A DNA stretch of 64,000 nt from Sulfuricella denitrificans skB26 (GTDB lineage Bacteria > Pseudomonadota > Gammaproteobacteria > Burkholderiales > Sulfuricellaceae). The position numbers were made by a program, and so were the translations under genes. The notes beneath the pieces were generated by a model, which was given only the letters and a program-made list of their open reading frames with translations, was not told where the DNA came from and did no database searches. Positions 11,666 through 20,241 of this stretch are shown piece after piece (positions within the stretch are counted from its first letter, which is position 1; each line of letters opens with the position of its first letter). The stretch lies in NCBI RefSeq assembly GCF_000297055.2, contig NC_022357.1:1488001-1552000 (forward strand), in the 5' to 3' direction.

Positions 11666-12970
11666 ATGTCCGTGATCGCCCAATCCCGAACCTCCGCCCA
11701 TGAGCTAATCGACTTCATTGACACCAGCCCCAGCCCTTGGCACGCAGTGGCGAGTGCCGAGGCGCGCCTGCTAGCGAACGGCTTCACCCGGCTTGAGGAG
11801 GGGGAGCGGTGGCAACTCGCGGTGGGTGGTCGCTATTACGCAGTGCGCGGCGGTGCATCGATGATTGCGTTCGTGCTGGGCAGTCGGCCGATGGCTGAAG
11901 CCGGTTTTTGCATCGTCGGTGCCCATACTGATTCCCCGGGGCTGAGGCTCAAGCCGAAGGCGGCCTTGGCCGGTGATGGTGTCGCGCGCTTGGGGGTTGA
12001 AGTATATGGCGGGCCAATACTGGCTACATTCACCGACCGGGACTTGAGTTTGGCCGGGCGCGTCGTGTTGCGTACGGCGTCAGGTCAGGAAACGCGGTTG
12101 TTGCGCTTCGAGCGCCCACTGGTGCGGTTGCCCAACCTGGCTATACACATGAACCGGGAAGTGAATGAACAAGGCCTGAAGCTCAACAAGCAGACCGAAC
12201 TGCCGCTGATTCTGGGCCTGCTGGGTGAAGGCGATGATGCGGAAGTGCAGTTGCGCAAGCTGTTGGCCGATAAAGTGCAGGGGGAGGCGGCAGACCTGCT
12301 GAGCTGGGAACTGAATGTCTATGACGTGCAGAAGGGTTGCCTGTGGGGCGCGAACGAGGAGTTCATCGCCAGTCGCCAGCTGGATAATCTGGCATCCACT
12401 TATGCTGCCCTCGCGGCCCTGATCATGACGGAGCAGCCGACGGCTACCTGTGTGGCGGCCTTCTTCGATCACGAGGAAGTCGGCAGCGAGAGCGCCACCG
12501 GGGCCGGTGGCAGTTTCGTCAGCGACGTACTGACCCGCATCGGTTTCCAGGCGGAACTGGACGAGGAGGACAGGCGCCGTGCCATGGCGCGCAGCTTCTT
12601 CATCAGCGCCGACATGGCCCATGCCTACAATCCGAATTTTCCGAATGCCTATGAACCCGGTCACAAAGTGATGGTGAACGGCGGACCGGTCATAAAGACC
12701 AACGTGAATCAGCGCTACACCACTAACGCGGAGACGTCAGCCCGCTTCATGGGTCTTTGCGAGAAGGCCGGGGTGCCGTACCAGCAGTACGCGCATCGCA
12801 GCGACCTGGGTTGCGGTAGTACCATCGGTCCTGTGGTGGCGGCACAACTGGGTGTCGCCAGCGTGGACGTCGGTTCGCCCATGTGGGCGATGCATAGCGC
12901 GCGCGAAAGCGCCGGTGTTCATGACCTCGCCTATATGATTGCGGCCCTGACGATGGCTTTCGGCAGTTGA
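11666..12970 (+). CDS. apeB: M18 family aminopeptidase
   Basis: Zinc aminopeptidase of the M18 (aspartyl aminopeptidase) family, predicted cytoplasmic. Metal-site motifs are visible: AHTDSPGLRLKPK near residue 90, DHEEVGSESATGAGG near residue 270, and the C-terminal GSPMWAMHSARESAG with the last His ligand. The length of 434 aa is typical of bacterial members. It stands alone on the plus strand, divergent from the dapE operon across a 164-base gap that must hold both promoters. The natural substrates are not known from sequence; acidic N-termini are the family preference. Confidence 0.9.
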   Translation: MSVIAQSRTSAHELIDFIDTSPSPWHAVASAEARLLANGFTRLEEGERWQLAVGGRYYAVRGGASMIAFVLGSRPMAEAGFCIVGAHTDSPGLRLKPKAALAGDGVARLGVEVYGGPILATFTDRDLSLAGRVVLRTASGQETRLLRFERPLVRLPNLAIHMNREVNEQGLKLNKQTELPLILGLLGEGDDAEVQLRKLLADKVQGEAADLLSWELNVYDVQKGCLWGANEEFIASRQLDNLASTYAALAALIMTEQPTATCVAAFFDHEEVGSESATGAGGSFVSDVLTRIGFQAELDEEDRRRAMARSFFISADMAHAYNPNFPNAYEPGHKVMVNGGPVIKTNVNQRYTTNAETSARFMGLCEKAGVPYQQYAHRSDLGCGSTIGPVVAAQLGVASVDVGSPMWAMHSARESAGVHDLAYMIAALTMAFGS

Positions 12971-13080
12971 AACAAAAAAGGGTATCCGCTCTTCGGCCAG
13001 AACGGGTATTCGTTGGAGAATGCTGGCAATCTGCCGATGTCCGCTTTGGGGCGCATGGCTAAACTGGCGCTTTGTGCAAA

Positions 13081-13097
13081 TTCTGTTGAAAAACTCG
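13081..13097. other. Possible insertion-sequence end remnant
   Basis: TTCTGTTGAAAAACTCG resembles the terminal sequence of several transposon families with ends reading TTCTGTTGAAAAA. It lies just past the point where the neighbouring BCAM0308-like frame loses family similarity. No transposase is present, so this is only suggestive. Confidence 0.25.
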
Positions 13098-13122
13098 CTT
13101 TTATTTATGGCGTGGTATCGGA

Positions 13123-13463
13123 CTAAAAATGGATTTTTGGTACTTGAGAGATTTGTGGCGGCGTTGTCTGAATGAATCTTGCGTTAAATGTCTTCCAACC
13201 TGCCTTTGATGCAGGTATTGGATTTTCTTCCTCGCTTTTCACTCTGTGCAGTAATTCCTCCCGGCGTTCCTTGAAGAATTGCCCGCTCACAGTCACAAAC
13301 CCAGCCGGGAGCTCATCATGGATGCGATGGCAGGCTGGGCACATTTCTTCGTGAGCCTGAGCCGGCTTGGATGCCCATTGCCAGCATCCTTCGTGATAGA
13401 CGGGCAAGCCGTGGGTTCGGGCAGTTTGTGCTTGATTTTGTAGGCGTCATGACTGTGCTGCAT
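13123..13463 (-). pseudogene. Frameshifted, truncated BCAM0308-family gene
   Basis: Two reading frames on the minus strand together give a protein of the Cys-rich BCAM0308 type. The first, from ATG at 13463, reads MQHSHDAYKIKHKLPEPTAC and then runs out of frame. The second continues with VYHEGCWQW, CPACHRIHDELPAGFVTVSG and RREELLHRVK. The family has both parts joined in one frame with an extra CxxC-type spacer, so a deletion of roughly 10-13 bases around 13405 probably caused the shift. After RVKSEEE family similarity stops, so the 3' part is also lost. The function of intact family members is not established. The family identification is from memory of the motif pattern. Confidence 0.55.
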
Positions 13464-13485
13464 CTATGCGATTCAACGTGACTGA

Positions 13486-14946
13486 CTAGATCGCCAGCAT
13501 GTCCATAAATTCGTTCACCGTCGTCGTTTCAAGGCGTTTTGCATCCATGCACAATCCAAGGATCGCATGCGACTGCTTGGCGGGAAATCTCCGCGCCAGG
13601 TTCACCCTGAATTTCTTGACCAGCTCGGGGATGCCTTCCGCGCGGCGGCGGCGATGTCCGATCGGGTATTCGACCGCGATATTTTCGGAGTGGCTGCCAT
13701 CCTTGAAGAAGATTTGCAGGGCGTTGGCGATGGAGCGCTTTTCGGGGTCGAGATAATCCTGGGTGTATTGAGGATTCTCGACACATTCCATCTTGTCGCG
13801 CAGGGCGTCGATGCGCGGGTCGGCGGCAGCCGCGTCTTCGAAATCGGCGGCGGTAAGATTGCCATTCAGGAGGCCAATTGCGGCCATGTATTGGATACAG
13901 TGGTCGCGGTCGGCCGGATTGTGCAGCGGGCCTTTCTTGTCGATGATGCGGATCGCTGACTCGTGGGTGGTGATGACGATCTTGCCGATCTGCGCGATCT
14001 TCTCTTGCGTGTTCAGACGGTCGCCCACCTGGGCATGAAGTTGGAAGGCGGCTTCTATTGCGGTCTGGGAATGGAATTCGGCGGGGAAGGAAATCTTGAA
14101 CAGAATCTGCTCCATCACGTAAGAGCCGTAGGGACGCTGGAATTTGAAGGCGTTGCCTTTGAACAAGACGTCGTAGAAACCCCAGGTCTTGGCAGTGAGG
14201 GCAGAGGGGTAACCCATTTCACCTTTCAGCGTCATCAGCGCCAGGCGCACTGCACGGCTGGTGGCATCACCCGCCGCCCAGGATTTACGCGGGCCGGTGT
14301 TGGGCGAGTGGCGATAGGTACGCAGGGCTTGGCCATCGATCCAGGCGTTGGACACGGCGTCGATGATCTCATCCCGCGAGCCGCCCAGAAGCTTGGTTAC
14401 AACGGCAGTGGAGGCGATTTTTACCAGGATTACGTGATCGAGCCCAACCCGGTTGAAGCTGTTTTCCAACGCCAATACGCCCTGAATTTCATGTGCCTTG
14501 ATCATGGCGGTCAGCACGCTCTTCATGGTCAGCGCGGATTTTCCGTGTGCTACGCGGGTGCGAGAAAGCCAATCGGCGGTGGCAAGGATGCCGCCCAGGT
14601 TGTCGGAAGGGTGGCCCCATTCGGCGGCCAGCCAGGTGTCGTTGAAATCCAGCCAGCGCACCATGGCGCCGATATCGAACGCGGCTTTGACAGGGTCGAG
14701 CTGGAATTGCGTCCCCGGCACCCTGGCGCCGTTAAGCACCACCGTATCGGGCACTATCGGCCCGAGCAGCTTGGTGCAGGCCGGGTAGGAGAGCGCCTCC
14801 AAGCCGCAGCCCAGGGTGTCCATCAAACAGTATCGGGCGGTATCGTAAGCTTCCGCGGATTTGATTTCGTAATCGCAGACGTAGTCGGCAATGTCCACCA
14901 GAACCTGATCGGGTTCTGGGCGGACGTTGGAGGTGTGGGAGGACAT
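13486..14946 (-). CDS. prpD: 2-Methylcitrate dehydratase
   Basis: Dehydrates 2-methylcitrate to 2-methyl-cis-aconitate in the methylcitrate cycle of propionate breakdown; cytoplasmic and iron-sulphur independent. The MmgE/PrpD fold is recognised from [37 protein letters not shown] (about residues 136-156) and the late [16 protein letters not shown] segment. The length of 486 aa is normal (E. coli 483). AAGGA lies about 7 bases before the start. It is the last of prpB-prpC-prpD on the minus strand, separated from prpC by a palindromic repeat. An aconitase needed for the next hydration is not in the window. Confidence 0.95.
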   Translation of the reverse strand: MSSHTSNVRPEPDQVLVDIADYVCDYEIKSAEAYDTARYCLMDTLGCGLEALSYPACTKLLGPIVPDTVVLNGARVPGTQFQLDPVKAAFDIGAMVRWLDFNDTWLAAEWGHPSDNLGGILATADWLSRTRVAHGKSALTMKSVLTAMIKAHEIQGVLALENSFNRVGLDHVILVKIASTAVVTKLLGGSRDEIIDAVSNAWIDGQALRTYRHSPNTGPRKSWAAGDATSRAVRLALMTLKGEMGYPSALTAKTWGFYDVLFKGNAFKFQRPYGSYVMEQILFKISFPAEFHSQTAIEAAFQLHAQVGDRLNTQEKIAQIGKIVITTHESAIRIIDKKGPLHNPADRDHCIQYMAAIGLLNGNLTAADFEDAAAADPRIDALRDKMECVENPQYTQDYLDPEKRSIANALQIFFKDGSHSENIAVEYPIGHRRRRAEGIPELVKKFRVNLARRFPAKQSHAILGLCMDAKRLETTTVNEFMDMLAI

Positions 14947-14978
14947 GCGGTTTCCTTTTAGCTAGAAAAACAATTTTT

Positions 14979-15043
14979 ACCGCAAAGGACGCAAAGGAAA
15001 ATCTAGCTTGCATTCCTTCGCGAACCTTTGCGTCCTTTGCGGT
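14979..15043. repeat. Palindromic repeat directly after the prpC stop codon
   Basis: A perfect 19-bp inverted repeat: 14979-14997 (begins ACCGCAAAGGACGC) pairs with 15025-15043. The prpC stop codon occupies 15043-15045, so on the minus strand the repeat starts at the last base of the stop. It fills the prpC-prpD gap and is related to the lon-scpA repeat. Confidence 0.85.
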
Positions 15044-16203
15044 TAATGGGTTTGGCCTCTTTTTTCAATGGGCAGGTAAGGGCGATTTTCCGGCCCGATA
15101 TATTCGGCATTCGGTCGGATGATCTTGTTGTCGATGCGCTGCTCGAAGATATGTGCCGCCCATCCGGTGGTGCGGGCGATCACGAACAAGGGGGTGAACA
15201 TCTCGGTCGGAACGCCCATCATGTGGTAGCTGGAGGCTGAATACCAGTCGAGGTTGGGGAACATCTTCTTGGTTTCCCACATCACCGATTCGATGCGGTC
15301 GGAGATGTTGAACAGGTTCATGTTGCTGCCATCCTCGCATAACAGGCGCGATACGGTCTTGATTGCCACGTTGCGCGGATCGCCGATGGTGTAGACCGGA
15401 TGGCCGAAGCCGATGATGATTTCCTTGCGCGCGATGCGGCTGCGGATGTCGGCCTCCGCCTCGTCCGGGCTGCGGTAACGCTGGATGATCTCCATTGCAG
15501 CCTCGTTGGCGCCACCGTGCTTCGGGCCTCTGAGCGCGCCTATTGCGCCAGTGATGCAGGAATGGATATCGGATAGCGTGCCGGCAATGACCCGTGCGGT
15601 GAAGGTGGAAGCATTGAATTCGTGTTCGGCATACAGGATCAGCGATATATCCAGCGCCTTGCTCTGGAGGTCAGAAGGCACTTTGCCGTGCAGAAGATGG
15701 AGGAAATGGCCGGCCACGGTGTCGTCGTCCGTTTCCAGCTCGATGCGTTTCCCGTTGTGCGAATACTGATACCAGTACAGCAGCATCGAGCCGAAAGAGG
15801 CGACCAGACTGTCCGCGATGTCTTGCGCACTCTGGAGATTGCGGTCGGGGTTCTCGGGCTGCAGGATGCCCAGCATCGAGCAGCCGGTGCGCATCACGTC
15901 CATCGGATGTGCAGAGGAAGGGATTTGTTCGAGCACGGTTTTCAAAGCCTCTGGCAGGCCTCGCAGCGATTTCAGCTTGTGCTTGTAACCGTCCAGCTCG
16001 GATTGGGTGGGCAGTGCGCCATGAATCAGCAGGTAAGCGACTTCCTCGAAAGTGGACATTTCTGCCAGTTCCAGGATGTCGTAGCCGCGGTAGTGCAGGT
16101 CGTTGCCACTGTGGCCGACGGTACACACTGCCGTGGTTCCGGCCACCACGCCAGACAGGGCGACTGATTTTTTCTTTTTTGGAGCGTTATCCGTTTCACT
16201 CAT
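15043..16203 (-). CDS. prpC: 2-Methylcitrate synthase
   Basis: Condenses propionyl-CoA with oxaloacetate. It is told apart from citrate synthase by the short N-terminus (starts near [14 protein letters not shown], no zinc-like domain) and by [14 protein letters not shown] where GltA has [11 protein letters not shown]. Catalytic residues are in [13 protein letters not shown] (His) and the GFGHPVY His. The true start is ATG 16203 with GGAG about 10 bases upstream; the five codons further upstream begin with TTG. The 386-aa length fits (E. coli 389). It lies between prpB and prpD, with palindromic repeats at both its 5' and 3' junctions. Confidence 0.95.
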   Translation of the reverse strand: MSETDNAPKKKKSVALSGVVAGTTAVCTVGHSGNDLHYRGYDILELAEMSTFEEVAYLLIHGALPTQSELDGYKHKLKSLRGLPEALKTVLEQIPSSAHPMDVMRTGCSMLGILQPENPDRNLQSAQDIADSLVASFGSMLLYWYQYSHNGKRIELETDDDTVAGHFLHLLHGKVPSDLQSKALDISLILYAEHEFNASTFTARVIAGTLSDIHSCITGAIGALRGPKHGGANEAAMEIIQRYRSPDEAEADIRSRIARKEIIIGFGHPVYTIGDPRNVAIKTVSRLLCEDGSNMNLFNISDRIESVMWETKKMFPNLDWYSASSYHMMGVPTEMFTPLFVIARTTGWAAHIFEQRIDNKIIRPNAEYIGPENRPYLPIEKRGQTH

Positions 16204-16235
16204 TTGTGTGGTCTCCAAATGCAGTCAATCACTGA

Positions 16236-16287
16236 TCCGCAGATGCACAGTTTTTTGAGATATGGGGTTTCTCTGTGCCTCTGTGGT
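16236..16287. repeat. Imperfect palindrome directly after the prpB stop codon
   Basis: TCCGCAGATGCACAG (16236-16250) pairs imperfectly with CTGTGCCTCTGTGGT (16273-16287). The prpB stop codon is 16287-16289, so the repeat again begins at the stop. The reading ACCACAGAGGCACAG on the minus strand resembles the ACCGCAAAGG and CCGCAGAGG repeats nearby. Confidence 0.65.
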
Positions 16288-17177
16288 TAATTGTTTTTTT
16301 CTTGAGAAAACAGCTGATCCAGTTTCTGCTCGTATTCATGGTAGCCAAGGTGCTCGTAAAGATCCATGCGCGTTTGCATCTGGTCGAGCACTTTCTTCTG
16401 CGTTCCTTCACGTCGAATGGATTCGTAGACGTTTAACGCGGCCTTGTTCATTGCTCGGAAAGCGGACAGAGGATAAAGCACCAGGGAAACGTCCGCACCA
16501 GCTAACTCCTCAACAGTATAGAGCGGTGTCGAGCCGAATTCGGTGATATTGGCGAGCACGGGCACTTTTACTGCTTCGGAAAACTTTTTGTACATGGGAA
16601 GCTCGGTGATCGCTTCCGGGAAGACCATGTCCGCACCCGCCTCGACGCAGGCGCAAGCGCGATCGATGGCGGACTGCAAGCCTTCCACCGCCAAGGCATC
16701 GGTACGGGCCATGATGACAAAACCGTGATCTGTTCTGGCGTCCACAGCAGCCTTGATGCGATCCACCATCTCCGCCTGCGAGACTATCGCCTTGCCAGGA
16801 CGATGGCCGCAGCGTTTGGCCAGCACCTGATCTTCGATATGCACGGCGCCTGCGCCAAATTTGATCATGGCCTTGACGGTGCGGGCGATGTTGAAGGCGC
16901 CACCGAAGCCGGTATCGATATCCACCAGAACCGGCAGGTTGGTCGAGTCGGTAATGCGACGTACGTCGGTTAGCACGTCGTCGAGGGTGGAGATGCCGAG
17001 GTCGGGCAAACCGAGCGAGCCCGCCGCTACACCGCCGCCCGAGATATAGAGCGCCTTGTAGCCCGTATGTTCTGCCAGTTTGGCATGGTAGGCATTGATC
17101 GCGCCGATGACCTGCAGAGGTTTCTCAGCGGCAACGGCGACGCGGAAGCGCGCGCCAGCGGATAAAATCTCTGTCAT
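16287..17177 (-). CDS. prpB: 2-Methylisocitrate lyase
   Basis: Cleaves 2-methylisocitrate to pyruvate and succinate, the last step of the methylcitrate cycle. The isocitrate-lyase superfamily signature KRCGHRPGK is present with the catalytic Cys at residue 123, the same position as in E. coli PrpB; SGGGVAAG and DIDTGFGG supply the phosphate and metal sites. The 296-aa length is exact for the family. It is the first gene of prpB-prpC-prpD. Upstream lies a good sigma-70 type promoter (TTGACA, 17 bases, CATTAT) and a 16-bp palindrome shared with the divergent GntR gene. Confidence 0.96.
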   Translation of the reverse strand: MTEILSAGARFRVAVAAEKPLQVIGAINAYHAKLAEHTGYKALYISGGGVAAGSLGLPDLGISTLDDVLTDVRRITDSTNLPVLVDIDTGFGGAFNIARTVKAMIKFGAGAVHIEDQVLAKRCGHRPGKAIVSQAEMVDRIKAAVDARTDHGFVIMARTDALAVEGLQSAIDRACACVEAGADMVFPEAITELPMYKKFSEAVKVPVLANITEFGSTPLYTVEELAGADVSLVLYPLSAFRAMNKAALNVYESIRREGTQKKVLDQMQTRMDLYEHLGYHEYEQKLDQLFSQEKNN

Positions 17178-17235
17178 GTCTTACCCTTTGTGGGAATCGC
17201 TGTTGTTTTGCAAAGCATAAATTCGAGGAATGAGT

Positions 17236-17264
17236 ATAATGTTATCGAATAAAGTATATGTCAA
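17236..17264 (-). promoter_or_regulatory. Likely sigma-70 promoter of prpBCD
   Basis: On the minus strand the -35 box TTGACA (17264-17259) matches consensus fully, and a -10 box CATTAT (17241-17236) follows after exactly 17 bases. Transcription would start near 17229, about 50 bases before the prpB ATG. Prediction only. Confidence 0.5.
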
Positions 17265-17282
17265 TAATTAGCTTATGTAATA

Positions 17283-17298
17283 TGTCTTATATAAGACA
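17283..17298. promoter_or_regulatory. Perfect palindrome, candidate GntR operator
   Basis: TGTCTTATATAAGACA is its own reverse complement over all 16 bases. It lies between the divergent prpB and GntR genes. Its centre is near -61 of the predicted prpB start, while on the plus strand it falls just before a GATAAT box (17302-17307) that could serve the GntR gene. HutC-type GntR proteins bind short palindromes with TGT...ACA ends, so this is the natural operator candidate. Confidence 0.6.
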
Positions 17299-17349
17299 GT
17301 GGATAATTTTTATTGATCGTGCTAGGGTTAAAAAAGGCAAGGGCAAATC

Positions 17350-18084
17350 ATGACTAAATCGCATTCGACTCCTACATTCAGACCGCTCTATGAGCAGATC
17401 AAGATTCTGATCACGCAAAGCCTTGTGGCTGGCGAATGGCGTCCCGGCGAAGTAATCCCCAGCGAGCTGGAACTGGCGAGCCGGTTCAAGGTCAGTCAGG
17501 GAACAGTGCGCAAGGCGATCGACGAGCTCGCAGCGGATAATATTTTGGTGCGGCGCCAAGGGAAGGGGACATTTGTCGCCACCCACACCGAAGAGCATAC
17601 GCAGTACCGTTTCCTGCGCATCGTCGAGCTGAGCGGCAAGAAAGAATTCCCGGTCAGCGAGTTGCTGCATTGTGAGCGCGGCAAGGCCGACAGCATTGCC
17701 GCGGAGCGACTCGGACTGAAGCGTGGAGCGCCGATCATGATGGTGCGCCGTCTGCTCCGGTTTTCTGGAGAGCCGGTGATTCTGGATGATATCTGCCTGT
17801 CCGCTACCCTGTTCAAAGGACTCAACGATGCTTTGATCGCTGAGTTTGAGGGTACGCTCTACAGCCTTTACGAATCCCGCTATGGCACCCGGATCATCCG
17901 CGCCGAGGAGCGTATCCGGGCCGTCGTGGCGGACGAAACTGTTACAGGCCTGCTCGGCATCCCGCCAAATGCACCGCTGCTGGATATCGACCGGGTGGCT
18001 TATACTTACGGTGATCAACCGGTGGAATGGCGCGTTAGCCGCTGCAACACACAACATCACTGCTATCTGAACGATCTGGGCTAA
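17350..18084 (+). CDS. GntR family transcriptional regulator (HutC/UTRA type)
   Basis: DNA-binding regulator with an N-terminal winged helix (about residues 8-76; GEVIPSELELASRFKVSQGTVRKAI is typical) and a UTRA effector domain (about residues 95-238). At 244 aa it has the usual length. It is divergent from prpBCD across 172 bases that contain a perfect palindrome, so it is the likely regulator of propionate catabolism here, in place of the sigma-54 activator PrpR used by enterobacteria. The effector may be a methylcitrate-cycle intermediate; that is inference. It may autoregulate because the palindrome overlaps its own promoter region. Confidence 0.88.
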   Translation: MTKSHSTPTFRPLYEQIKILITQSLVAGEWRPGEVIPSELELASRFKVSQGTVRKAIDELAADNILVRRQGKGTFVATHTEEHTQYRFLRIVELSGKKEFPVSELLHCERGKADSIAAERLGLKRGAPIMMVRRLLRFSGEPVILDDICLSATLFKGLNDALIAEFEGTLYSLYESRYGTRIIRAEERIRAVVADETVTGLLGIPPNAPLLDIDRVAYTYGDQPVEWRVSRCNTQHHCYLNDLG

Positions 18085-18089
18085 AAATA

Positions 18090-18178
18090 GTCCTGAGTTA
18101 AATTCAGTGCTGAGTCCTGAGTAATTAGCGGACCAGGACTCAGGACTCAGGACTCAGGACTTTTAAAGAACTCAGGAT
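18090..18178. repeat. GTCCTGAGT / ACTCAGGAC repeat cluster
   Basis: Two direct copies of GTCCTGAGT (18090-18098, 18114-18122) face three tandem copies of GGACTCA around 18136-18160 and a further ACTCAGGA at 18170-18177. They can fold into a long hairpin. The cluster starts 6 bases after the GntR stop codon and ends just before the malic enzyme gene. The same AGTCCTGAGTTAA word occurs inside the sucB coding sequence at 27611. Confidence 0.8.
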
Positions 18179-18186
18179 TAAACAAC

Positions 18187-19383
18187 ATGACTACCTTGAA
18201 TCAACAGGCTCTTGATTATCACGAGTTTCCTCGACCGGGAAAAATTTCGGTAGAGTCATCCAAACCCTGTGCCACAGCACAGGACCTTTCCCTGGCATAC
18301 ACCCCTGGCGTAGCCGAGCCGGTGCGCGAAATCGCCAAAAACCCGGAAAACGCCTACCGCTACACTAACAAGGGCAACCTGGTTGCAGTAATCACCGATG
18401 GTACCGCCATTCTTGGATTGGGCAATCTGGGGCCACTGGCGAGCAAGCCGGTGATGGAGGGGAAGGGTATTCTGTTCAAGCGCTTTGCCAATATCGACGT
18501 GTTCGATATCGAGGTCAACGCGCCCAGTATCGAGTCCTTTATCGAAACCGTGGTTAATATTTCGCCGACCTTCGGCGGCATCAACCTGGAGGATATCGCT
18601 GCACCCCACTGCTTCGTGATCGAGAAAGCGCTCAAGGAACGGCTGGATATTCCGGTTTTTCACGACGACCAGCACGGTACCGCGGTGATCATTTGCGCAG
18701 GCCTGCTCAACGCGCTGGAGATACAGGGCAAGAAGCTGGAGGACGTGAAACTGGTATGCCTCGGCGCCGGCGCTGCCGGACTGGCAGGAATGCGCCTGCT
18801 GATTTCTATGGGTGCAAAAAAGGAAAACATGCTGCTGGTGGACAGCAAGGGGGTGATCCATGCCGAACGTAGCGACCTGAACGTCTACAAGCAGGAATTT
18901 GCCAAAGATACCCCGCTACGCACGCTGACGGAAGCCATGCATGGCGCGGATGTGTTTATTGGCGTTTCCGGTTCCAACCTGGTCAGCCAGGACATGATAA
19001 AAAGTATGGCGCCCAGGCCGATCGTGTTCGCCATGGCAAATCCCGATCCTGAAATACTGCCTAGTGAAGCCCACGCGGCGCGCGATGACCTGATTATGGC
19101 CACAGGACGCTCCGATTTTCCCAACCAGGTCAATAATGTGCTGGGATTCCCGTTTATTTTTCGCGGTGCGCTGGATGCACGCGCCAAGCAGATCACCGAG
19201 AAAATGCTGATAGCCGCCGTAAAAGCGCTGGCCGAACTGGCGCGCGAGCCGGTGCCGGAAGAGGTGCTCAAGGCTTACAACGCCAAGGAAATGACTTTCG
19301 GCAAGGACTACATCCTGCCCAAGCCGTTCGATCCTCGCTTGATCGAGCGCATTCCGCCGGCAGTGGCGAAAGCTGCTGATTGA
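18187..19383 (+). CDS. Malic enzyme (short form)
   Basis: Oxidative decarboxylation of malate to pyruvate. The sequence begins like the malic half of MaeB-type enzymes (LAYTPGVAEPVREI, VAVITDGTAILGLGNLGP) and carries the NAD(P)-binding GAGAAGLAGMRLL and the FHDDQHGTAVI segment. At 398 aa it ends after the malic domain and lacks the phosphotransacetylase-like domain of the ~760-aa MaeB. Cofactor preference cannot be read with confidence. It lies on the plus strand after GntR and before the sdh operon, fitting conversion of the succinate/malate made by the methylcitrate cycle to pyruvate. Confidence 0.92.
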   Translation: MTTLNQQALDYHEFPRPGKISVESSKPCATAQDLSLAYTPGVAEPVREIAKNPENAYRYTNKGNLVAVITDGTAILGLGNLGPLASKPVMEGKGILFKRFANIDVFDIEVNAPSIESFIETVVNISPTFGGINLEDIAAPHCFVIEKALKERLDIPVFHDDQHGTAVIICAGLLNALEIQGKKLEDVKLVCLGAGAAGLAGMRLLISMGAKKENMLLVDSKGVIHAERSDLNVYKQEFAKDTPLRTLTEAMHGADVFIGVSGSNLVSQDMIKSMAPRPIVFAMANPDPEILPSEAHAARDDLIMATGRSDFPNQVNNVLGFPFIFRGALDARAKQITEKMLIAAVKALAELAREPVPEEVLKAYNAKEMTFGKDYILPKPFDPRLIERIPPAVAKAAD

Positions 19384-19402
19384 CCTGGAAGATGAACAAC
19401 CG

Positions 19403-19475
19403 GCCACAGAGCTCATAGAGGCCACGGAGAAAAACCAGGGTTTTTAATCGCCCTATACTTGGTGTGCTCTGTGGC
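19403..19475. repeat. Inverted repeat between malic enzyme gene and sdhC
   Basis: GCCACAGAGC (19403-19412) pairs perfectly with GCTCTGTGGC (19466-19475); GCCACGGAG repeats the left arm at 19431. It belongs to the same CACAGAG-type group as the repeat after prpB. It may act as a processing site upstream of sdhC. Confidence 0.6.
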
Positions 19476-19519
19476 AAGGGCATTTTTGTTGATTGTGCTT
19501 AAATCATTCGGAGGCGACT

Positions 19520-19897
19520 ATGGCAAGAAAACGCCCCATGTATCTTAATTTGTTCAGGATCAAGTTGCCCTTGCCGGGTATCGTCTCCTTCCTGCACCGG
19601 GTCAGCGGAGCTCTGCTGTTTATCGCCATCCCCCTGTTCCTTGCTGCACTCCAACTTACGCTAGGCTCTCAGGCAGACTTCGACACAGTGACACAGGGAT
19701 TTGAAAGTCCGCTGGTCAAATTGGTGTTGATAGCCCTGTTGTGGGGCTATTCTCATCATTTTTTTGCTGGCTTGCGCTTCATCGCCATGGATATGGGTCT
19801 CGGTGTGGAACTCGCTAAGACCCGTCGGAACAGCTGGCTGGTTATGGCTTCCAGCCTGACCCTGACGGCGATAACAGGGGGGTGGCTATTATGGTAG
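19520..19897 (+). CDS. sdhC: Succinate dehydrogenase cytochrome b556 subunit
   Basis: Membrane anchor of complex II; with SdhD it binds haem b and ubiquinone. Family motifs are [20 protein letters not shown] and [11 protein letters not shown] near the N-terminus and [16 protein letters not shown], whose His residues include the haem ligand region. Three membrane helices are predicted. ATG 19520 has GGAGG 5 bases upstream; the frame extends back to 19493 but without such a site. It overlaps sdhD by 7 bases if sdhD starts at 19891. Confidence 0.93.
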   Translation: MARKRPMYLNLFRIKLPLPGIVSFLHRVSGALLFIAIPLFLAALQLTLGSQADFDTVTQGFESPLVKLVLIALLWGYSHHFFAGLRFIAMDMGLGVELAKTRRNSWLVMASSLTLTAITGGWLLW

Positions 19898-20241
19898 AGC
19901 GCATCGTCAGCGGAGCCCATTACGGCCTGCGCGACTGGTTGATGCAACGCGTCACGGGCGTCGCCATGGCGCTTTACTCGCTTTTCATGGTGGCCTTTCT
20001 GCTGACTCATCAGCCGCTTCAGTTCGAGGAATGGAGCGGTCTGTTTCAAAATCAGTGGATGCGCCTTGCCAGCCTGCTTTTCCTGCTCAACCTTTACCTC
20101 CACGCCTGGGTCGGGGTCAGGGACATCTTGATGGATTATGTGCACCCTACCGTGCTCAGGTTGACACTCGAGGCGCTGGTCATACTCGCGCTGGTCGGCT
20201 GTACTGCGTGGTCGGTGCAGATTTTATGGAGTATTCGATAG
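19891..20241 (+). CDS. sdhD: Succinate dehydrogenase membrane anchor subunit
   Basis: Second membrane anchor of complex II with three helices; [16 protein letters not shown] is the conserved haem/quinone-site segment. The chosen ATG has AGGGGGG about 8 bases upstream, and a GTG at 19882 is an alternative. The 116-aa length is normal. It overlaps sdhC at its start, and its stop TAG touches the GTG of sdhA. Confidence 0.93.
   Translation: MVERIVSGAHYGLRDWLMQRVTGVAMALYSLFMVAFLLTHQPLQFEEWSGLFQNQWMRLASLLFLLNLYLHAWVGVRDILMDYVHPTVLRLTLEALVILALVGCTAWSVQILWSIR

Noticed and set aside
13963-14961. 332-codon plus-strand frame antisense to prpD
   Set aside because: Shadow of prpD codon bias; prpD is unmistakable on the other strand.
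18090-18178. CRISPR-like array from the tandem GGACTCA words
   Set aside because: Units are 7-11 bases with no spacers; it is a palindromic repeat cluster, and no cas genes are present.
20031-20240. Long 5' extension of the sdhA frame
   Set aside because: It lies inside sdhD in another frame, and SdhA homologues start near residue 1 of the GTG 20241 form.
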